Assembly: GCA_028285035.1 (NCBI GenBank)
Contig: JANQQF010000099.1
Location: 1-64,000, forward strand
DNA from: Phycisphaerae bacterium
GTDB taxonomy: Bacteria > Chloroflexota > Anaerolineae > 4572-78 > J111
Reading direction: 5' to 3'
DNA: 64,000 nucleotides
Below, piece after piece: positions 1 through 9,263 of this stretch. The position numbers were made by a program, and so were the translations under genes. Each line of letters starts with the position of its first letter. The stretch's first letter is position 1. Below the pieces are notes generated by a model. The model ran no database searches. It worked only from the letters and a program-made list of their open reading frames with translations, and was not told the origin of the DNA.

Positions 1-457
1 TTAGGTTGAAGCCCGCTGAAGCAGGCGAGAGAGGGGACTTTAGTCTCCTTTTACCTATGATAGCGTGACGGCTTTAGTCCCACGCGAAGGTTGGGAGCAG
101 GCGTGCCCCCAAACAGAAATGCACCCGTCTACTGGGATAACGTTTGGGAAATATGAACTTGACGATAAAGCAGGGGTGTCATTTCGACAAGGCGCGAGGA
201 GAAATCTTCCAGGTAGGGCTTTAAAGGTGACCGACCTAGAAGATTTCTCACCCTAACGGGTTCGAAATGACATGTCTTTTACGCTATTCATAAGTCTCAT
301 TACCACAAAATCCCTCGAATGTTGAATATTCAAATGTCATCTTAGGATACAAGTCGGGTTCTACCCTCTTGATCTTTGTGATATAATTGATCTATCCAGG
401 TTTCTTGTAAAAAATTACCTCCAGTCACTAATCTAATTAGCCTCAAGGAGACGTTCC
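1..457. other. Gene-free leader with dispersed repeat sequence
   Basis: I see no convincing gene here. The first 110 bases carry short complementary blocks around GGGACTTTAGTC and GGCTTTAGTCCC that look like the edge of a dispersed repeat. Bases 177-272 hold a clear nested inverted repeat, listed separately. A -10 like TATAAT at 382-387 lies 70 bases before the peroxiredoxin start at 458, but I find no good -35 hexamer 17 bases upstream. The open frame at 65-256 runs through the repeat and has no homology that I recognise. Confidence 0.6.
177..272. repeat. Dispersed nested palindrome, family A, copy 1
   Basis: The outer arms are TGTCATTTCGA at 177-187 and its exact complement TCGAAATGACA at 262-272. 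The inner arms AGAAATCTTC at 200-209 and GAAGATTTCT at 239-248 are also exact complements. The same arms recur at 13391-13502, and a decayed half copy lies at 9056-9094. The copies are intergenic and contain no gene, so they behave like small non-autonomous mobile elements or REP-type palindromes. Confidence 0.85.
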
Positions 458-970
458 ATGTCCAACGAGCCAATTCAAGCTAATCCATTATTGAACAACA
501 GCGAAATCCCTAATTTTAGTTTGCAAGCCTCAAATGGCGACACAATTACCCTAGATGATGTAGTTGGGGCGAATGGTATCGTCCTGGCCTTTGTGCACGG
601 GAGCTTTTGCCCGTTCTGCAAAGGCCAGATCAAGCGACTCCATCGTATTACTCCCGAGTTGCAGGCGCAGGGCGTCGAACTGGTCTGTGTCACTCACGAT
701 ACGATTGATACCCTGCACGTGTTTGAAACGTTGGTCAAGCCTGTCCTCAACTATCGCCTCTTGGCCGACAGCGAACCTACCCTGGCTGAGCAATTTGGCA
801 TTACTGATCCGCGCTACCAATCCCCCTATCCAGCCGTTTTTTATGCGGGGGCTGACCGAAAAATCTTGTATTCAGATGTCTCATCTGATCCTGACTGCTA
901 TCCAAATATTGGTCGTTTGGTGGAGTTGGTAAAATATGGCCCAGATGGAGAGCCTGACGAGGGGATTTAA
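458..970 (+). CDS. Peroxiredoxin-like (AhpC/TSA, thioredoxin-fold) protein
   Basis: This 170-residue protein has a redoxin fold and probably reduces peroxides or disulfides in the cytoplasm; no signal peptide is visible. The key motif is SFCPFCKGQ, with Cys51 and Cys54 following the strand GIVLAFVHGSF. This CxxC arrangement is seen in the AhpC/TSA and peroxiredoxin-like group, so a resolving cysteine is adjacent rather than distant. A later segment reading LADSEPTLAEQFGI is the typical redoxin helix that precedes the cis-Pro region. The start is ATG 458 with CAAGGAGA about eight bases upstream. The gene stands alone, convergent with the kinase that follows. The electron donor is unknown. Confidence 0.85.
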   Translation: MSNEPIQANPLLNNSEIPNFSLQASNGDTITLDDVVGANGIVLAFVHGSFCPFCKGQIKRLHRITPELQAQGVELVCVTHDTIDTLHVFETLVKPVLNYRLLADSEPTLAEQFGITDPRYQSPYPAVFYAGADRKILYSDVSSDPDCYPNIGRLVELVKYGPDGEPDEGI

Positions 971-983
971 ATCTTGTCTTATC

Positions 984-2483
984 CTAGTTTTTGCGAGTAA
1001 CGTCTAAGGGGATGTAAGCGGTAAAGGTTGAGCCTTTATCAACCTCGCTGTCCACGGTAACATCACCCCCCATCAACTCGGTCAATTCCTTGACGATTGA
1101 TAAGCCCAGACCATTTCCGGCGTAAAGCCGGGTTAGTGACCCATCAACCTGCTGAAAGGGTTCAAATATTCGGTCTTGTGCATCTAAAGGGATGCCAATT
1201 CCTGTATCGGATACCTGGATTGCCCAATAATCTTTATAAGGGGCGTAAAGCAAAATATTAATTGCCCCTTCAGCGGTAAATTTGATGGCGTTGCTGGTTA
1301 AATTTACCAAGATTTGCTGCACCCGCTCAAAATCACCCGTTACAAGCTCCGGCACTTTTTTGTCAACCTGTGAGGTTAAGGCCAAATCTTTGGCTTGAGC
1401 CAGCACCTGCATTTTTGGGGTGATGATTTCTAGTACATTTCGTGGTGAAAACTCGCCGATATTTAATTGGATACGCCCAGCATCAAAACTAGCCTGATCC
1501 AGTAGCTCATTGACCATTCGGCCTAAGGTATCACAACTCTCTGAAATCGTAGCAAGAATTTCCTTTTGTTCTTTTGATACCTCCCCATACATCTCCATAT
1601 CAATCAAATCGACATAGCCCCAAATGATATTGAGTGGCGTCCGTAATTCGTGGCTCACTCTGGATAGTAATTGCCCCTTTAATTCATTCGCTTTCACGGC
1701 CTGATCGCGGGTTAAGGCGAGAGCTGCCTCAGCTAACTCTCGCTCGATAATTTCCTGACGGAGCTGTTTGTTGGCTTGGGTTAACTCATCAGTTCGTTCC
1801 GCAACCAAATCCTGGAGGCGCTCTTGATACACTTGCAGCGTTGTTTCAACCCGTTTGCGTTCCTCAATTTCAGTTTCAAGATTTTTATTAGTGGCCTGGA
1901 GTTTTTCAGTTGTTTGAAGGAGGGTGTAGGTGATGCTGACATACAAAGCATAGCCTGTCGCCATGGTACTCATAATCGTACGATCGGAGATTTGATCCGT
2001 CTTCAGGACAAAGGCGATCAGCCCGATGCGTTTGTTGTTGGATTGCAGAGGCACAACCAGAACTGCATCTGACTCATGGTCGAGAAGCCAACCGCAAATT
2101 GGGTTGCTATCCCTATGCTCATCGATCCAAGGTTGGACGAGCCATCGTACTTCGTCATCCACTGCCAAAATGCTCTCCATCAATCCAGAGTTATTGGCTT
2201 GGAGAATGTCTGAAGATGATAATTCTTCGCCTGCCTCAAGACGCCCCACAAGTTGGTATTCCTGCTCATTTATTTGGAGAATTACACCCATCCGTTGAGC
2301 GGGAATAACCCAGTGTGAGTTTTTGCAGACACACGACCAAAACGAGTCTAAACAGTTTTGTTGAGAGAACGCCCCAACAACCTCGTGTAGAACACCAAGG
2401 TTGACCCAGACATCCGCAATGCTGGTTTCCTGACCACCAACGTTTAAGTTGTTTGGCTGACGTATAGGGTGTTTCGGGATCAT
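984..2483 (-). CDS. Soluble sensor histidine kinase with GAF-like input and coiled coil
   Basis: The protein has 499 residues and no membrane segment. Residues about 25-190 look like a GAF-type sensor domain, 190-265 form a long coiled coil rich in Glu, Gln and Arg, and 266-335 are HisKA with the phospho-accepting His278 in SHELRTP. Residues 380-495 are HATPase_c with an N box (NLTSNAIKF), the G1 box DTGIGIP and the G2 box GNGLGLSIVKEL. It should autophosphorylate in response to a cytoplasmic or small-molecule signal and pass phosphate to a response regulator. No regulator is adjacent, so it is an orphan kinase here. It is transcribed divergently from the gene at 2691 across a 207-base gap that must hold both promoters. 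Confidence 0.92.
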   Translation of the reverse strand: MIPKHPIRQPNNLNVGGQETSIADVWVNLGVLHEVVGAFSQQNCLDSFWSCVCKNSHWVIPAQRMGVILQINEQEYQLVGRLEAGEELSSSDILQANNSGLMESILAVDDEVRWLVQPWIDEHRDSNPICGWLLDHESDAVLVVPLQSNNKRIGLIAFVLKTDQISDRTIMSTMATGYALYVSITYTLLQTTEKLQATNKNLETEIEERKRVETTLQVYQERLQDLVAERTDELTQANKQLRQEIIERELAEAALALTRDQAVKANELKGQLLSRVSHELRTPLNIIWGYVDLIDMEMYGEVSKEQKEILATISESCDTLGRMVNELLDQASFDAGRIQLNIGEFSPRNVLEIITPKMQVLAQAKDLALTSQVDKKVPELVTGDFERVQQILVNLTSNAIKFTAEGAINILLYAPYKDYWAIQVSDTGIGIPLDAQDRIFEPFQQVDGSLTRLYAGNGLGLSIVKELTELMGGDVTVDSEVDKGSTFTAYIPLDVTRKN

Positions 2484-2690
2484 AGTGTAATTGGTTGTGA
2501 TAGGGAGGCTGCTCTAATTTTGCAGGTCGATAACCAAAATTAGTTTCAACTTTTATTCAGTTTACCATAGAACCTGTTCAACCACCAGCACGTCACTGAC
2601 TGTACCGGAAGAAAATTTTTAGTAGTGGCAAAAACGCAGATAATGCGTATAGTAGAGGGAGATGTAATAGGATGAAACTAGGAGTAAGCT

Positions 2691-3587
2691 GTGACAGAGC
2701 AATACCTCCCCTGGCAACGGATCATCTGGGGGGAAATCAACCACGCACGCGATCCCGAATATGCTGAATATTTGTATTTGGCTGTTAACAATGGCTATCT
2801 GCGCTGGGTTAACAGGCTGAGTCACTGGGTCCGGCCCCGTGCCTCAGCCCGTGAGGTTGAATCGGCCTTGTATTTTTTGGCCGATGAATTAGAGTGGTCT
2901 GGGGCGGATATATGGGCAAAAAATTTGCGTCGGTTGGAACGAGAGCAAAACGGCGAGGTGCCCGTTGAACAGCTAATTATCGATTTGATGGATTATCATT
3001 GGCTGCGCCGCTTCCTAGCCCGACACGTTCTCTTTTTTCGCGGCGGTGAGGCTATCGCTCGGTTGAACAAGATTTCTTCTCCAGCAGAGGTGCAAAAAAC
3101 GGCCTTATGGTTGATGCGTAGTATCAGTTCGGATACCACCCAACGACTTCATCAACAGACGGAAAAATGGATTTGTCACATTTGTTTTTTGCGATGTAAA
3201 CGGCATCAAGTCAACCGGGCTGGAGTTGATCTGCCATATTATGGCTGCCGGGGATGTGCTCGGAGTTGGGGCTTGTTGCACATCGAAAGGGATATCGTTT
3301 GTTGTTTAGCGTCAAGAGAGACACCCCTTCATCAGGAAGACCAAGGTGATCTATATGTGAATTGGACTCGTCATCAGGCTCTCTTTGATTTTGATTGGAT
3401 TTGGCTTAAACAGGCAGATGATGAGACCGTCGAACGCTTTGCCGTCGATGTTGGCAATGACTTGGATCCCAAGCGGCGTTCAAACGTGAGCCGGATGTTG
3501 TGCGTGGTTGAGCCAAATTTGGATTTGTCGTTGAACACCCTGCGTATTCTTGAAAGTATGTTTGGTCGGATTGAGCATCACGCTTAA
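2691..3587 (+). CDS. Unknown protein, short member of the CxxC/VERFAV paralogue family
   Basis: I do not recognise the function of this 298-residue protein. Its C-terminal half is clearly homologous to the three tandem proteins at 28419-33517. It has a Cys4 module C162-x2-C165-x20-C186-x2-C189, in which the second pair sits in YYGCRGC. This is followed by a YVNW...LFDF segment, then ETVERFAVDVGNDLDP and NTLRILESMFG. The N-terminal 150 residues are helical and Arg/Leu/Trp rich. It lacks the N-terminal zinc ribbon, membrane helices and PH-like region of the long members. The start is GTG 2691, preceded by AGGAG. It ends 11 bases from the convergent DUF2723 gene. Cytoplasmic location is inferred from the absence of a signal or membrane helix. 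Confidence 0.75.
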   Translation: MTEQYLPWQRIIWGEINHARDPEYAEYLYLAVNNGYLRWVNRLSHWVRPRASAREVESALYFLADELEWSGADIWAKNLRRLEREQNGEVPVEQLIIDLMDYHWLRRFLARHVLFFRGGEAIARLNKISSPAEVQKTALWLMRSISSDTTQRLHQQTEKWICHICFLRCKRHQVNRAGVDLPYYGCRGCARSWGLLHIERDIVCCLASRETPLHQEDQGDLYVNWTRHQALFDFDWIWLKQADDETVERFAVDVGNDLDPKRRSNVSRMLCVVEPNLDLSLNTLRILESMFGRIEHHA

Positions 3588-3598
3588 GTCGAACTCAT

Positions 3599-5431
3599 CT
3601 ATCTTTTTGTTATCTTATAAAGCACCACGTCATTAACAAGTAGCAACTCACGATTGATCGGCCCACTTTCAATAACTTTCCCTGTTGTATTGTCAACAAT
3701 GATTAGCCCAAGATCCTTAGTTTTTAGGATTGTTTGTCCATTTAATCTGATCGTAATCTGCTGTATATTTTGTTCGATTACTGCTTCAAAATTTATCGGA
3801 CTCGATACATTACTGATTTTGTCTCCTTGCTTTATTTGTAAAGATAAATCCTTAGGTTTTATTTCAAGAAAGGTGCCATACGCACCTTTCTTGATCAAGA
3901 TGATGCTCCATTCTGTGTTAAGTGCTTGAGCGGGAATACTGTGATCTCGAAACAACGTCGCTAAATCTGGCGGCAGAAGCTGAGGGTCTAAATCTCTAAC
4001 AGTCAGAAGAATGATGTCTTCGTTATCTACTGAGGCCAGTAATGGCAATAATGGTTGGCCCAGATGTTTGCTTTCGCTGTGGTATCGGCTCGGATCAAAA
4101 TCGGGCTTTACGACGTAGATTGCTTTGTCTTGAGGTAAGTCTGCCTCTGGTTTTATAACCTGCGTGTCTTCCGCAAGCCCCTCGGCATATTTTAGGTACA
4201 GAACCCGCCACCAATCTCGATTGGCTGGGGTATGAATCACACTCTCCGCTGGGATCTCAACCAACTGTTTTCGAAGGTTTTCACTATTTTGCACTTCCAG
4301 AAACCAATCACCAAGGGATAAGTTTGAATTGTATAAATAGACAGGTAACAGAAAACCAAGACCAAATAACAGAAACTGGATTACTGTTTGAACTTGCGGC
4401 AATGCAAAGGCCTGAGTGATTTTGTAGATCGTGGCCTGGAAGCCTATCCCAGCCAAAATAATTAGAATGAGATATGAGGGAATATAATAGACGATAATAT
4501 CTGGAATCGTGTACGTCACTGTAAAAGTCAAATAAAGGATTAAACTTAAGATTAAAAAGAGTAGAAATTTTGGTCGAGTCGATGACATAAACATGCCAAT
4601 GGCCGCCAGCCCAACAAGAAAGATCGTCAATTCTGCAGTTAACGTTTGTTGATAAGCCTGAAATCCAGAAATAAAGTCAGTCCCGAAAAAACGACCTTGA
4701 AACCCAATGCCAGTTACAAATCCCCAAAATTCAAGAAAGGTGTTCCCTTCAAATTCCGAGTAAAGTGGTTTTTGGTGGGCTAACCAGAATAAATACCAAT
4801 ACTGAAATAGAGGAATCATACTAATTCCGATATTGATAAGCCAAAATCGTCTTTTGGTAAGTAGCCTCATGTTGGTCATTAACAAATAGATGCCTAAACC
4901 CGCTACAAAAAAAATAAGTGTGGCATGATTTCCTAATCCGATACAAGCCACAGCCCAGGTGAAATAGAAATATTTTTCATCGCCCGTATCATGCCATAAG
5001 AGGCCGAACCATATCATCAGTATCACGAAAAATGCATTGATTGTATATACCTCTGCGATGATCGCTTGAGACCAGAATATTCGTGAGAGAGCAAGAGTCG
5101 CTGCCATTAGGAAACCAACTAAGATGTTATCAGTTAGGCGGGTAACCGTGATACTAACTAAAACGACTGTGGCAATCGCAAAAAGGGCTGATATTACATT
5201 TATGGAATAGGCTATATCCTGAAAAGGTGTGACCCATAGAAAAAATTTTGAAACTAGGAGATACAAAGGGTATCCAGTTGAGTGAGGGATACCCCCAACT
5301 AAACCGATAAATTGAAATTTCGGACTATCACCAAACTGAATTAGCCCTGGGGCGAGTGTAGAAAAGTATATAAAGCCAAATAAAATGATGATTGTGGCGA
5401 TAGATAAATATTGATAGTAAGGCTTTTTCAA
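3599..5431 (-). CDS. DUF2723 family membrane protein, GT-C glycosyltransferase-like
   Basis: The protein has 610 residues and about 11 membrane helices in its first 390 residues, then a soluble extracytoplasmic C-terminal part. The N-terminal motif APGLIQFGDSPKFQ followed by PHSTGYPLYLL is the hallmark of DUF2723, a GT-C-like family related to protein O-mannosyltransferases; the Asp in GDSP occupies the catalytic loop position. It probably moves a sugar from a lipid carrier onto a lipid or protein outside the membrane, but donor and acceptor cannot be read. The frame opens with TTG at 5431; the nearby ATG at 5441 is out of frame, so the TTG start is the best available choice, with only a weak AGAG upstream. 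Confidence 0.8.
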   Translation of the reverse strand: MKKPYYQYLSIATIIILFGFIYFSTLAPGLIQFGDSPKFQFIGLVGGIPHSTGYPLYLLVSKFFLWVTPFQDIAYSINVISALFAIATVVLVSITVTRLTDNILVGFLMAATLALSRIFWSQAIIAEVYTINAFFVILMIWFGLLWHDTGDEKYFYFTWAVACIGLGNHATLIFFVAGLGIYLLMTNMRLLTKRRFWLINIGISMIPLFQYWYLFWLAHQKPLYSEFEGNTFLEFWGFVTGIGFQGRFFGTDFISGFQAYQQTLTAELTIFLVGLAAIGMFMSSTRPKFLLFLILSLILYLTFTVTYTIPDIIVYYIPSYLILIILAGIGFQATIYKITQAFALPQVQTVIQFLLFGLGFLLPVYLYNSNLSLGDWFLEVQNSENLRKQLVEIPAESVIHTPANRDWWRVLYLKYAEGLAEDTQVIKPEADLPQDKAIYVVKPDFDPSRYHSESKHLGQPLLPLLASVDNEDIILLTVRDLDPQLLPPDLATLFRDHSIPAQALNTEWSIILIKKGAYGTFLEIKPKDLSLQIKQGDKISNVSSPINFEAVIEQNIQQITIRLNGQTILKTKDLGLIIVDNTTGKVIESGPINRELLLVNDVVLYKITKR

Positions 5432-5521
5432 ACGAATACATCTCTATAGCTGGGGATGAAATTTTCCAATTAGCATCACTATATTACTCAAATTCTAATT
5501 TATAGCGAACTTTGGTTTAAA

Positions 5522-8500
5522 CTAAATCCCCTTCTGATTCGCCAACTCCAGCCGTTCGGCCAGAATACGGATAATGCCTAAGGCCAGTTCGGATTTTTCG
5601 GCGAGGAGGGCTTCAAAATCCTCTTGGTCAATTTTGAGGACGGTGACCGGATCGACGGCGACGCAGGTGGCGGTACGAGGCTGTTGGGTGAAGAGGGCCA
5701 TCTCCCCGATGGCGCTTTTGGGGCCAAATTCGGCTACCTTACGACCGTTTTCGACCATCACATCAACCTGCCCAGTGACGATAATGTACAAACAGTTGTC
5801 GGATGCCCCAACCCGGATAAATTTTTCCCCCGCTGGGAAAGCGATTTCCTGGGCCACCTCGGCAACCCAAACTAACTCCTCGCCAGAAAACTGTCGAAAT
5901 AAATCGACACTTTTCAGAAATAAGACTCGTTCAATCGTCGATAACATGGCGGTCTCTCCTTCTCCTGCCAGCGTGGTGTTGATCATTTGCAATGTCGTGG
6001 GGGGCAAACTTCGAGACAAGCTGGGGAGGAGTTGTTTGATAAAATTAGGATCAAGCTTGAGCACAACCTGAGCGGCGGTTTCTTGCAACAGTGGATCACG
6101 AGAGCCTAGCAACGTGGCGATGGCTGGCTCGGATAATTCCTTCAAATCCAACCGACCAATCGTGTGCAAGGTGCTGGCGTTTACCCACCGGCTTAGTTCG
6201 GCCTCAGGAATTTCGGCCAATCGTTTGAGCCGTTCAGTTTGACTCAAGCGTGGTTGAGGGGCAACGGCGTTTAATCGATCCAGCCTAGCGGTCGTCGATT
6301 TTTCGCCATCCATCAACGGCATCACCCACCGTTCCATCTCCCGTTCAAGTATCACCATCATCACTTGTAGAGCTTGATCTCGCTTGGTTGATGAGTTGCC
6401 GTTGAGATGGTGCTGAACTCCGAAGATGGTTTGAGTATCATACAGAAATGAAAGCAGATAGAAGATGCGCTCCTGAACTTGCTGAAGCATCGTATCCAAT
6501 GCATCTTCAACCAAGGTCACGACATCATCTTTGCCCAAATCGGCCATCGTTGCCAATAGCCAACTGGCTTGATTGACTTCCTCCTGAATTTGGGCCTCGA
6601 CCACAGGTCGCATCACCAGAGGGTCAGCCCGATAGTTACGTCGGCTCAGTGAATATAGAATTTCGGTCCGTACGACAGGGTCTGCGTGAGCAATCTGCTG
6701 ACTCAGAAAGGTCATCGCGTTGACATCGTCGATGCGCCCAAAAATCCGGGCAATAGCGACCTGGACCTCACGTAAGGTTTTGGGTGCCACAAAAATTTTT
6801 GATAGCAGTGGGGTTATTGCCTCACCCCCAGCAATCAGGCTTTGCGTGGCTGCGGCTCGCGTCTCCGGGAGATTAAGCCCCTCCACCACTTTCGGCCACA
6901 ATCTCTTTTGATTGAGCCGCCCTGCGGCCTTGATTGCCGCATTCCGAGTATTGGTATCTCGGTCATAGAGCAAAACATCGAGGGGTTGATAATAATTAGC
7001 TAAATTTGCCTCACCCACGGTTTGGGCTGCTAAACGGCGATCATTTGGCTTATCCGATTTAACCAAATGATTAATCCGTTGCTCAACCAATAAAAAACCT
7101 TCCTCCCCACCATACCGCAGGAGGCCGACCATGATTGCCTGTCGAATGTGAATATTTGTGCTGTCCAGATAGATGTAGGCATCCTGTAACAAATCAGCCC
7201 CTTTCAGGGCTGCGACCGTTTGGAGCGCCGTTCCTTGGATGGTGGGATTTGGCGCTGAGCTGACCATTGGCTCAACGAGAGATAGGGCACTTTCCAGGCG
7301 ATGGGCCTCAACACGCTGCAACGCGTGATGTTGTACCGCCTCGGCCGGATGTTCAAGCATATCGGGCAATAATTTAGGGAACAGGGTCGGATTGCTTTCT
7401 TCTATGATGTCTAAAGCATAAATCACGACCTCGGCATCATCGTTGTGCATCGCCTGTCGTACCACATCAAAGCTTGACTCTTGGGTTAACATGAGTTTAG
7501 CAGGTGGGGTGAAACGGCGTTTTACAAGGGCGCGTTTTAGGGCTTGGCCATACTCACGGCTGAGCCGAAAGATGAGAAGCATTGAGATGGCGTAAAGAGC
7601 AATCAGAGCAATTGCAATATGACGGATAGGAAGTTGGCCGAAATAATTAAGGGCAAGCAGAACCCCAGCGGCTGCCCCCAAGGCAATCGGTCGGATGAGG
7701 CGCTCAAGCCACAGGTGTAGGGTTGTCTGTTGGTGTGCAGGAAGTGGTTGATATAATGTGCTGACCGCAGTAATGGTCAGGCTGAGAAAGAATACATCAG
7801 CGGCCAATTTCGTGATAATGACCAACCAAAATGTCACATTTCTTTCGGTAAAAATAGTAAAAAGAACGAGTAGGGCCACGCCACTGATAATGACCATCGG
7901 CTTGAGCCATAGACCAAAGATAACGCCATAGCGATTGATGATAAAATCGGTAAATAGCAAGGCTACCAAGGCCAGCAATAAAGCTATCCTAAAATAATTA
8001 CCAAAAAAGCCCATCAAACTGCCGACTGACGTATACCGATCACTGACCTCGGATAAAAAGGCATACTCCAGCAGTTGTATGCTTATCAGGGCTGTTAACA
8101 TATAGCCAAATATTAGATAGGCGTAACGATCAAGGTACGATGAGAGCTTTGTTCTTATCGATTGTGCTGGTGTTGAGAGGTATCGGGCAGATTGACGACC
8201 TAGCTGGTCGCCATAAAATGCTTGGGTGATGATCTGAAATATCAGGGTGATAATCAAACCACCAATGGCAATTAGGAGTAAATTAGATGGTCCGAGACGA
8301 TTGAAAAAGGGGGCAATCAGCAAGCTGCTGACGACGATTGCTAGGAAAATGCCGCTGAAAATTACACTGATTGCTGGGGTGGGTTGGACAGTATCAAGCA
8401 ATCTCCGTACTTGCGCCCAAAATCCAATGTTGCTCATCCCCCATAATACATAGAAGCTGATAGGGAGGAAAAAGGTAATAATGGATGCCCAATCTGAACC

Positions 8501-8983
8501 TAACCCAACCCAAAAACCGGTCAAGATAAGAAGCAGCAGGCCGATTGTTGAATTTGTTAGATGAATAAGTGAAGTACGGCGTTCCAGCCAGCCAAAGGCG
8601 GTCGTACCCAAGATTAAAATGAGGGCCGCTATGGCAAACGGTTGGGTGATACGCGTGATGCTAAATGTGGTAATAAAGAGGGTGTGGGTGGTAATGTACA
8701 AGCTGAACATCATCACCCCTAGTCCAAAGGCCTGGGCAAAGAGGAGCAGTGTCACCAAAATTTGGTTAGACTGAATGCCAATCAAATGCGCTAAAATTGT
8801 CAGAGTATCCAGTTGGGCTTGAGGCGTATGTTTGCTGTGCATTGGGTTGTCAATTGTATCAAATTTTACAACGATGGCAGGTGACATAAGTCTATCAAAT
8901 TTTGAGATAATCAACAAGTGAATCTTGTTGGGACCCCAGAGCGACTGCAAAGTCAAAAAGATACAAAAGCGTGCAACAATCAT
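5522..8983 (-). CDS. Giant membrane transporter-like protein with HEAT repeats and cNMP-binding domain
   Basis: The protein has 1153 residues in three parts. Residues about 60-480 hold 11-12 membrane helices resembling the Npt1/Npt2 (ATP/ADP translocase-like) and MFS group. Residues 500-990 are HEAT-like helical repeats. Residues 1025-1140 form a cyclic-nucleotide-binding beta roll; the phosphate-binding cassette reads KSAIGEMALFTQQPRTAT, keeping the Gly-Glu and Arg that contact cNMP in the CRP family. The likely role is a transporter or membrane scaffold gated by a cyclic nucleotide, with HEAT and cNMP domains in the cytoplasm. The start is uncertain: ATG 8983 has GAAAG upstream, and ATG 8887 and ATG 8842 are possible shorter starts. 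The gene is monocistronic. Confidence 0.75.
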   Translation of the reverse strand: MIVARFCIFLTLQSLWGPNKIHLLIISKFDRLMSPAIVVKFDTIDNPMHSKHTPQAQLDTLTILAHLIGIQSNQILVTLLLFAQAFGLGVMMFSLYITTHTLFITTFSITRITQPFAIAALILILGTTAFGWLERRTSLIHLTNSTIGLLLLILTGFWVGLGSDWASIITFFLPISFYVLWGMSNIGFWAQVRRLLDTVQPTPAISVIFSGIFLAIVVSSLLIAPFFNRLGPSNLLLIAIGGLIITLIFQIITQAFYGDQLGRQSARYLSTPAQSIRTKLSSYLDRYAYLIFGYMLTALISIQLLEYAFLSEVSDRYTSVGSLMGFFGNYFRIALLLALVALLFTDFIINRYGVIFGLWLKPMVIISGVALLVLFTIFTERNVTFWLVIITKLAADVFFLSLTITAVSTLYQPLPAHQQTTLHLWLERLIRPIALGAAAGVLLALNYFGQLPIRHIAIALIALYAISMLLIFRLSREYGQALKRALVKRRFTPPAKLMLTQESSFDVVRQAMHNDDAEVVIYALDIIEESNPTLFPKLLPDMLEHPAEAVQHHALQRVEAHRLESALSLVEPMVSSAPNPTIQGTALQTVAALKGADLLQDAYIYLDSTNIHIRQAIMVGLLRYGGEEGFLLVEQRINHLVKSDKPNDRRLAAQTVGEANLANYYQPLDVLLYDRDTNTRNAAIKAAGRLNQKRLWPKVVEGLNLPETRAAATQSLIAGGEAITPLLSKIFVAPKTLREVQVAIARIFGRIDDVNAMTFLSQQIAHADPVVRTEILYSLSRRNYRADPLVMRPVVEAQIQEEVNQASWLLATMADLGKDDVVTLVEDALDTMLQQVQERIFYLLSFLYDTQTIFGVQHHLNGNSSTKRDQALQVMMVILEREMERWVMPLMDGEKSTTARLDRLNAVAPQPRLSQTERLKRLAEIPEAELSRWVNASTLHTIGRLDLKELSEPAIATLLGSRDPLLQETAAQVVLKLDPNFIKQLLPSLSRSLPPTTLQMINTTLAGEGETAMLSTIERVLFLKSVDLFRQFSGEELVWVAEVAQEIAFPAGEKFIRVGASDNCLYIIVTGQVDVMVENGRKVAEFGPKSAIGEMALFTQQPRTATCVAVDPVTVLKIDQEDFEALLAEKSELALGIIRILAERLELANQKGI

Positions 8984-9055
8984 ATCTTTCGAGAAGTGAA
9001 GAGCGCATTACATATGCGCAAATCCGCCCAAACATTCGTTTGCAAGTGAGCACTT

Positions 9056-9094
9056 TGGAGGATTTCTCAACCTGCGATTTTGAAATGATATGTC
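9056..9094. repeat. Decayed half copy of palindrome family A
   Basis: The stretch GGATTTCTCAACCTGCGATT followed by TTGAAATGATATGTC aligns with the right half of copy 1 (239-275), in which AGATTTCTCACCCT precedes TTCGAAATGACATGTC. The left half is missing. It lies in the 280-base gap between the transporter start and the endonuclease-like gene. Confidence 0.6.
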
Positions 9095-9263
9095 AAAGAT
9101 TTTGTCAACCGATTTTGTAACAACCCTATTCAAGACTCGTAAGAATGTGTTCTTGAAATGCCACCAGACCCTAACTTTGCATCCCCACTTATTGGCGATA
9201 AAATGTGTTTTGCTAGATGCGTGACTATTCAACACCACGCTCCACCTTACTTTGGAGTTTTTT

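Noticed and set aside
65..256. 63-codon open frame at the left end
   Set aside because: It starts with GTG, lacks a ribosome-binding site and runs through palindrome family A; no recognisable protein features.
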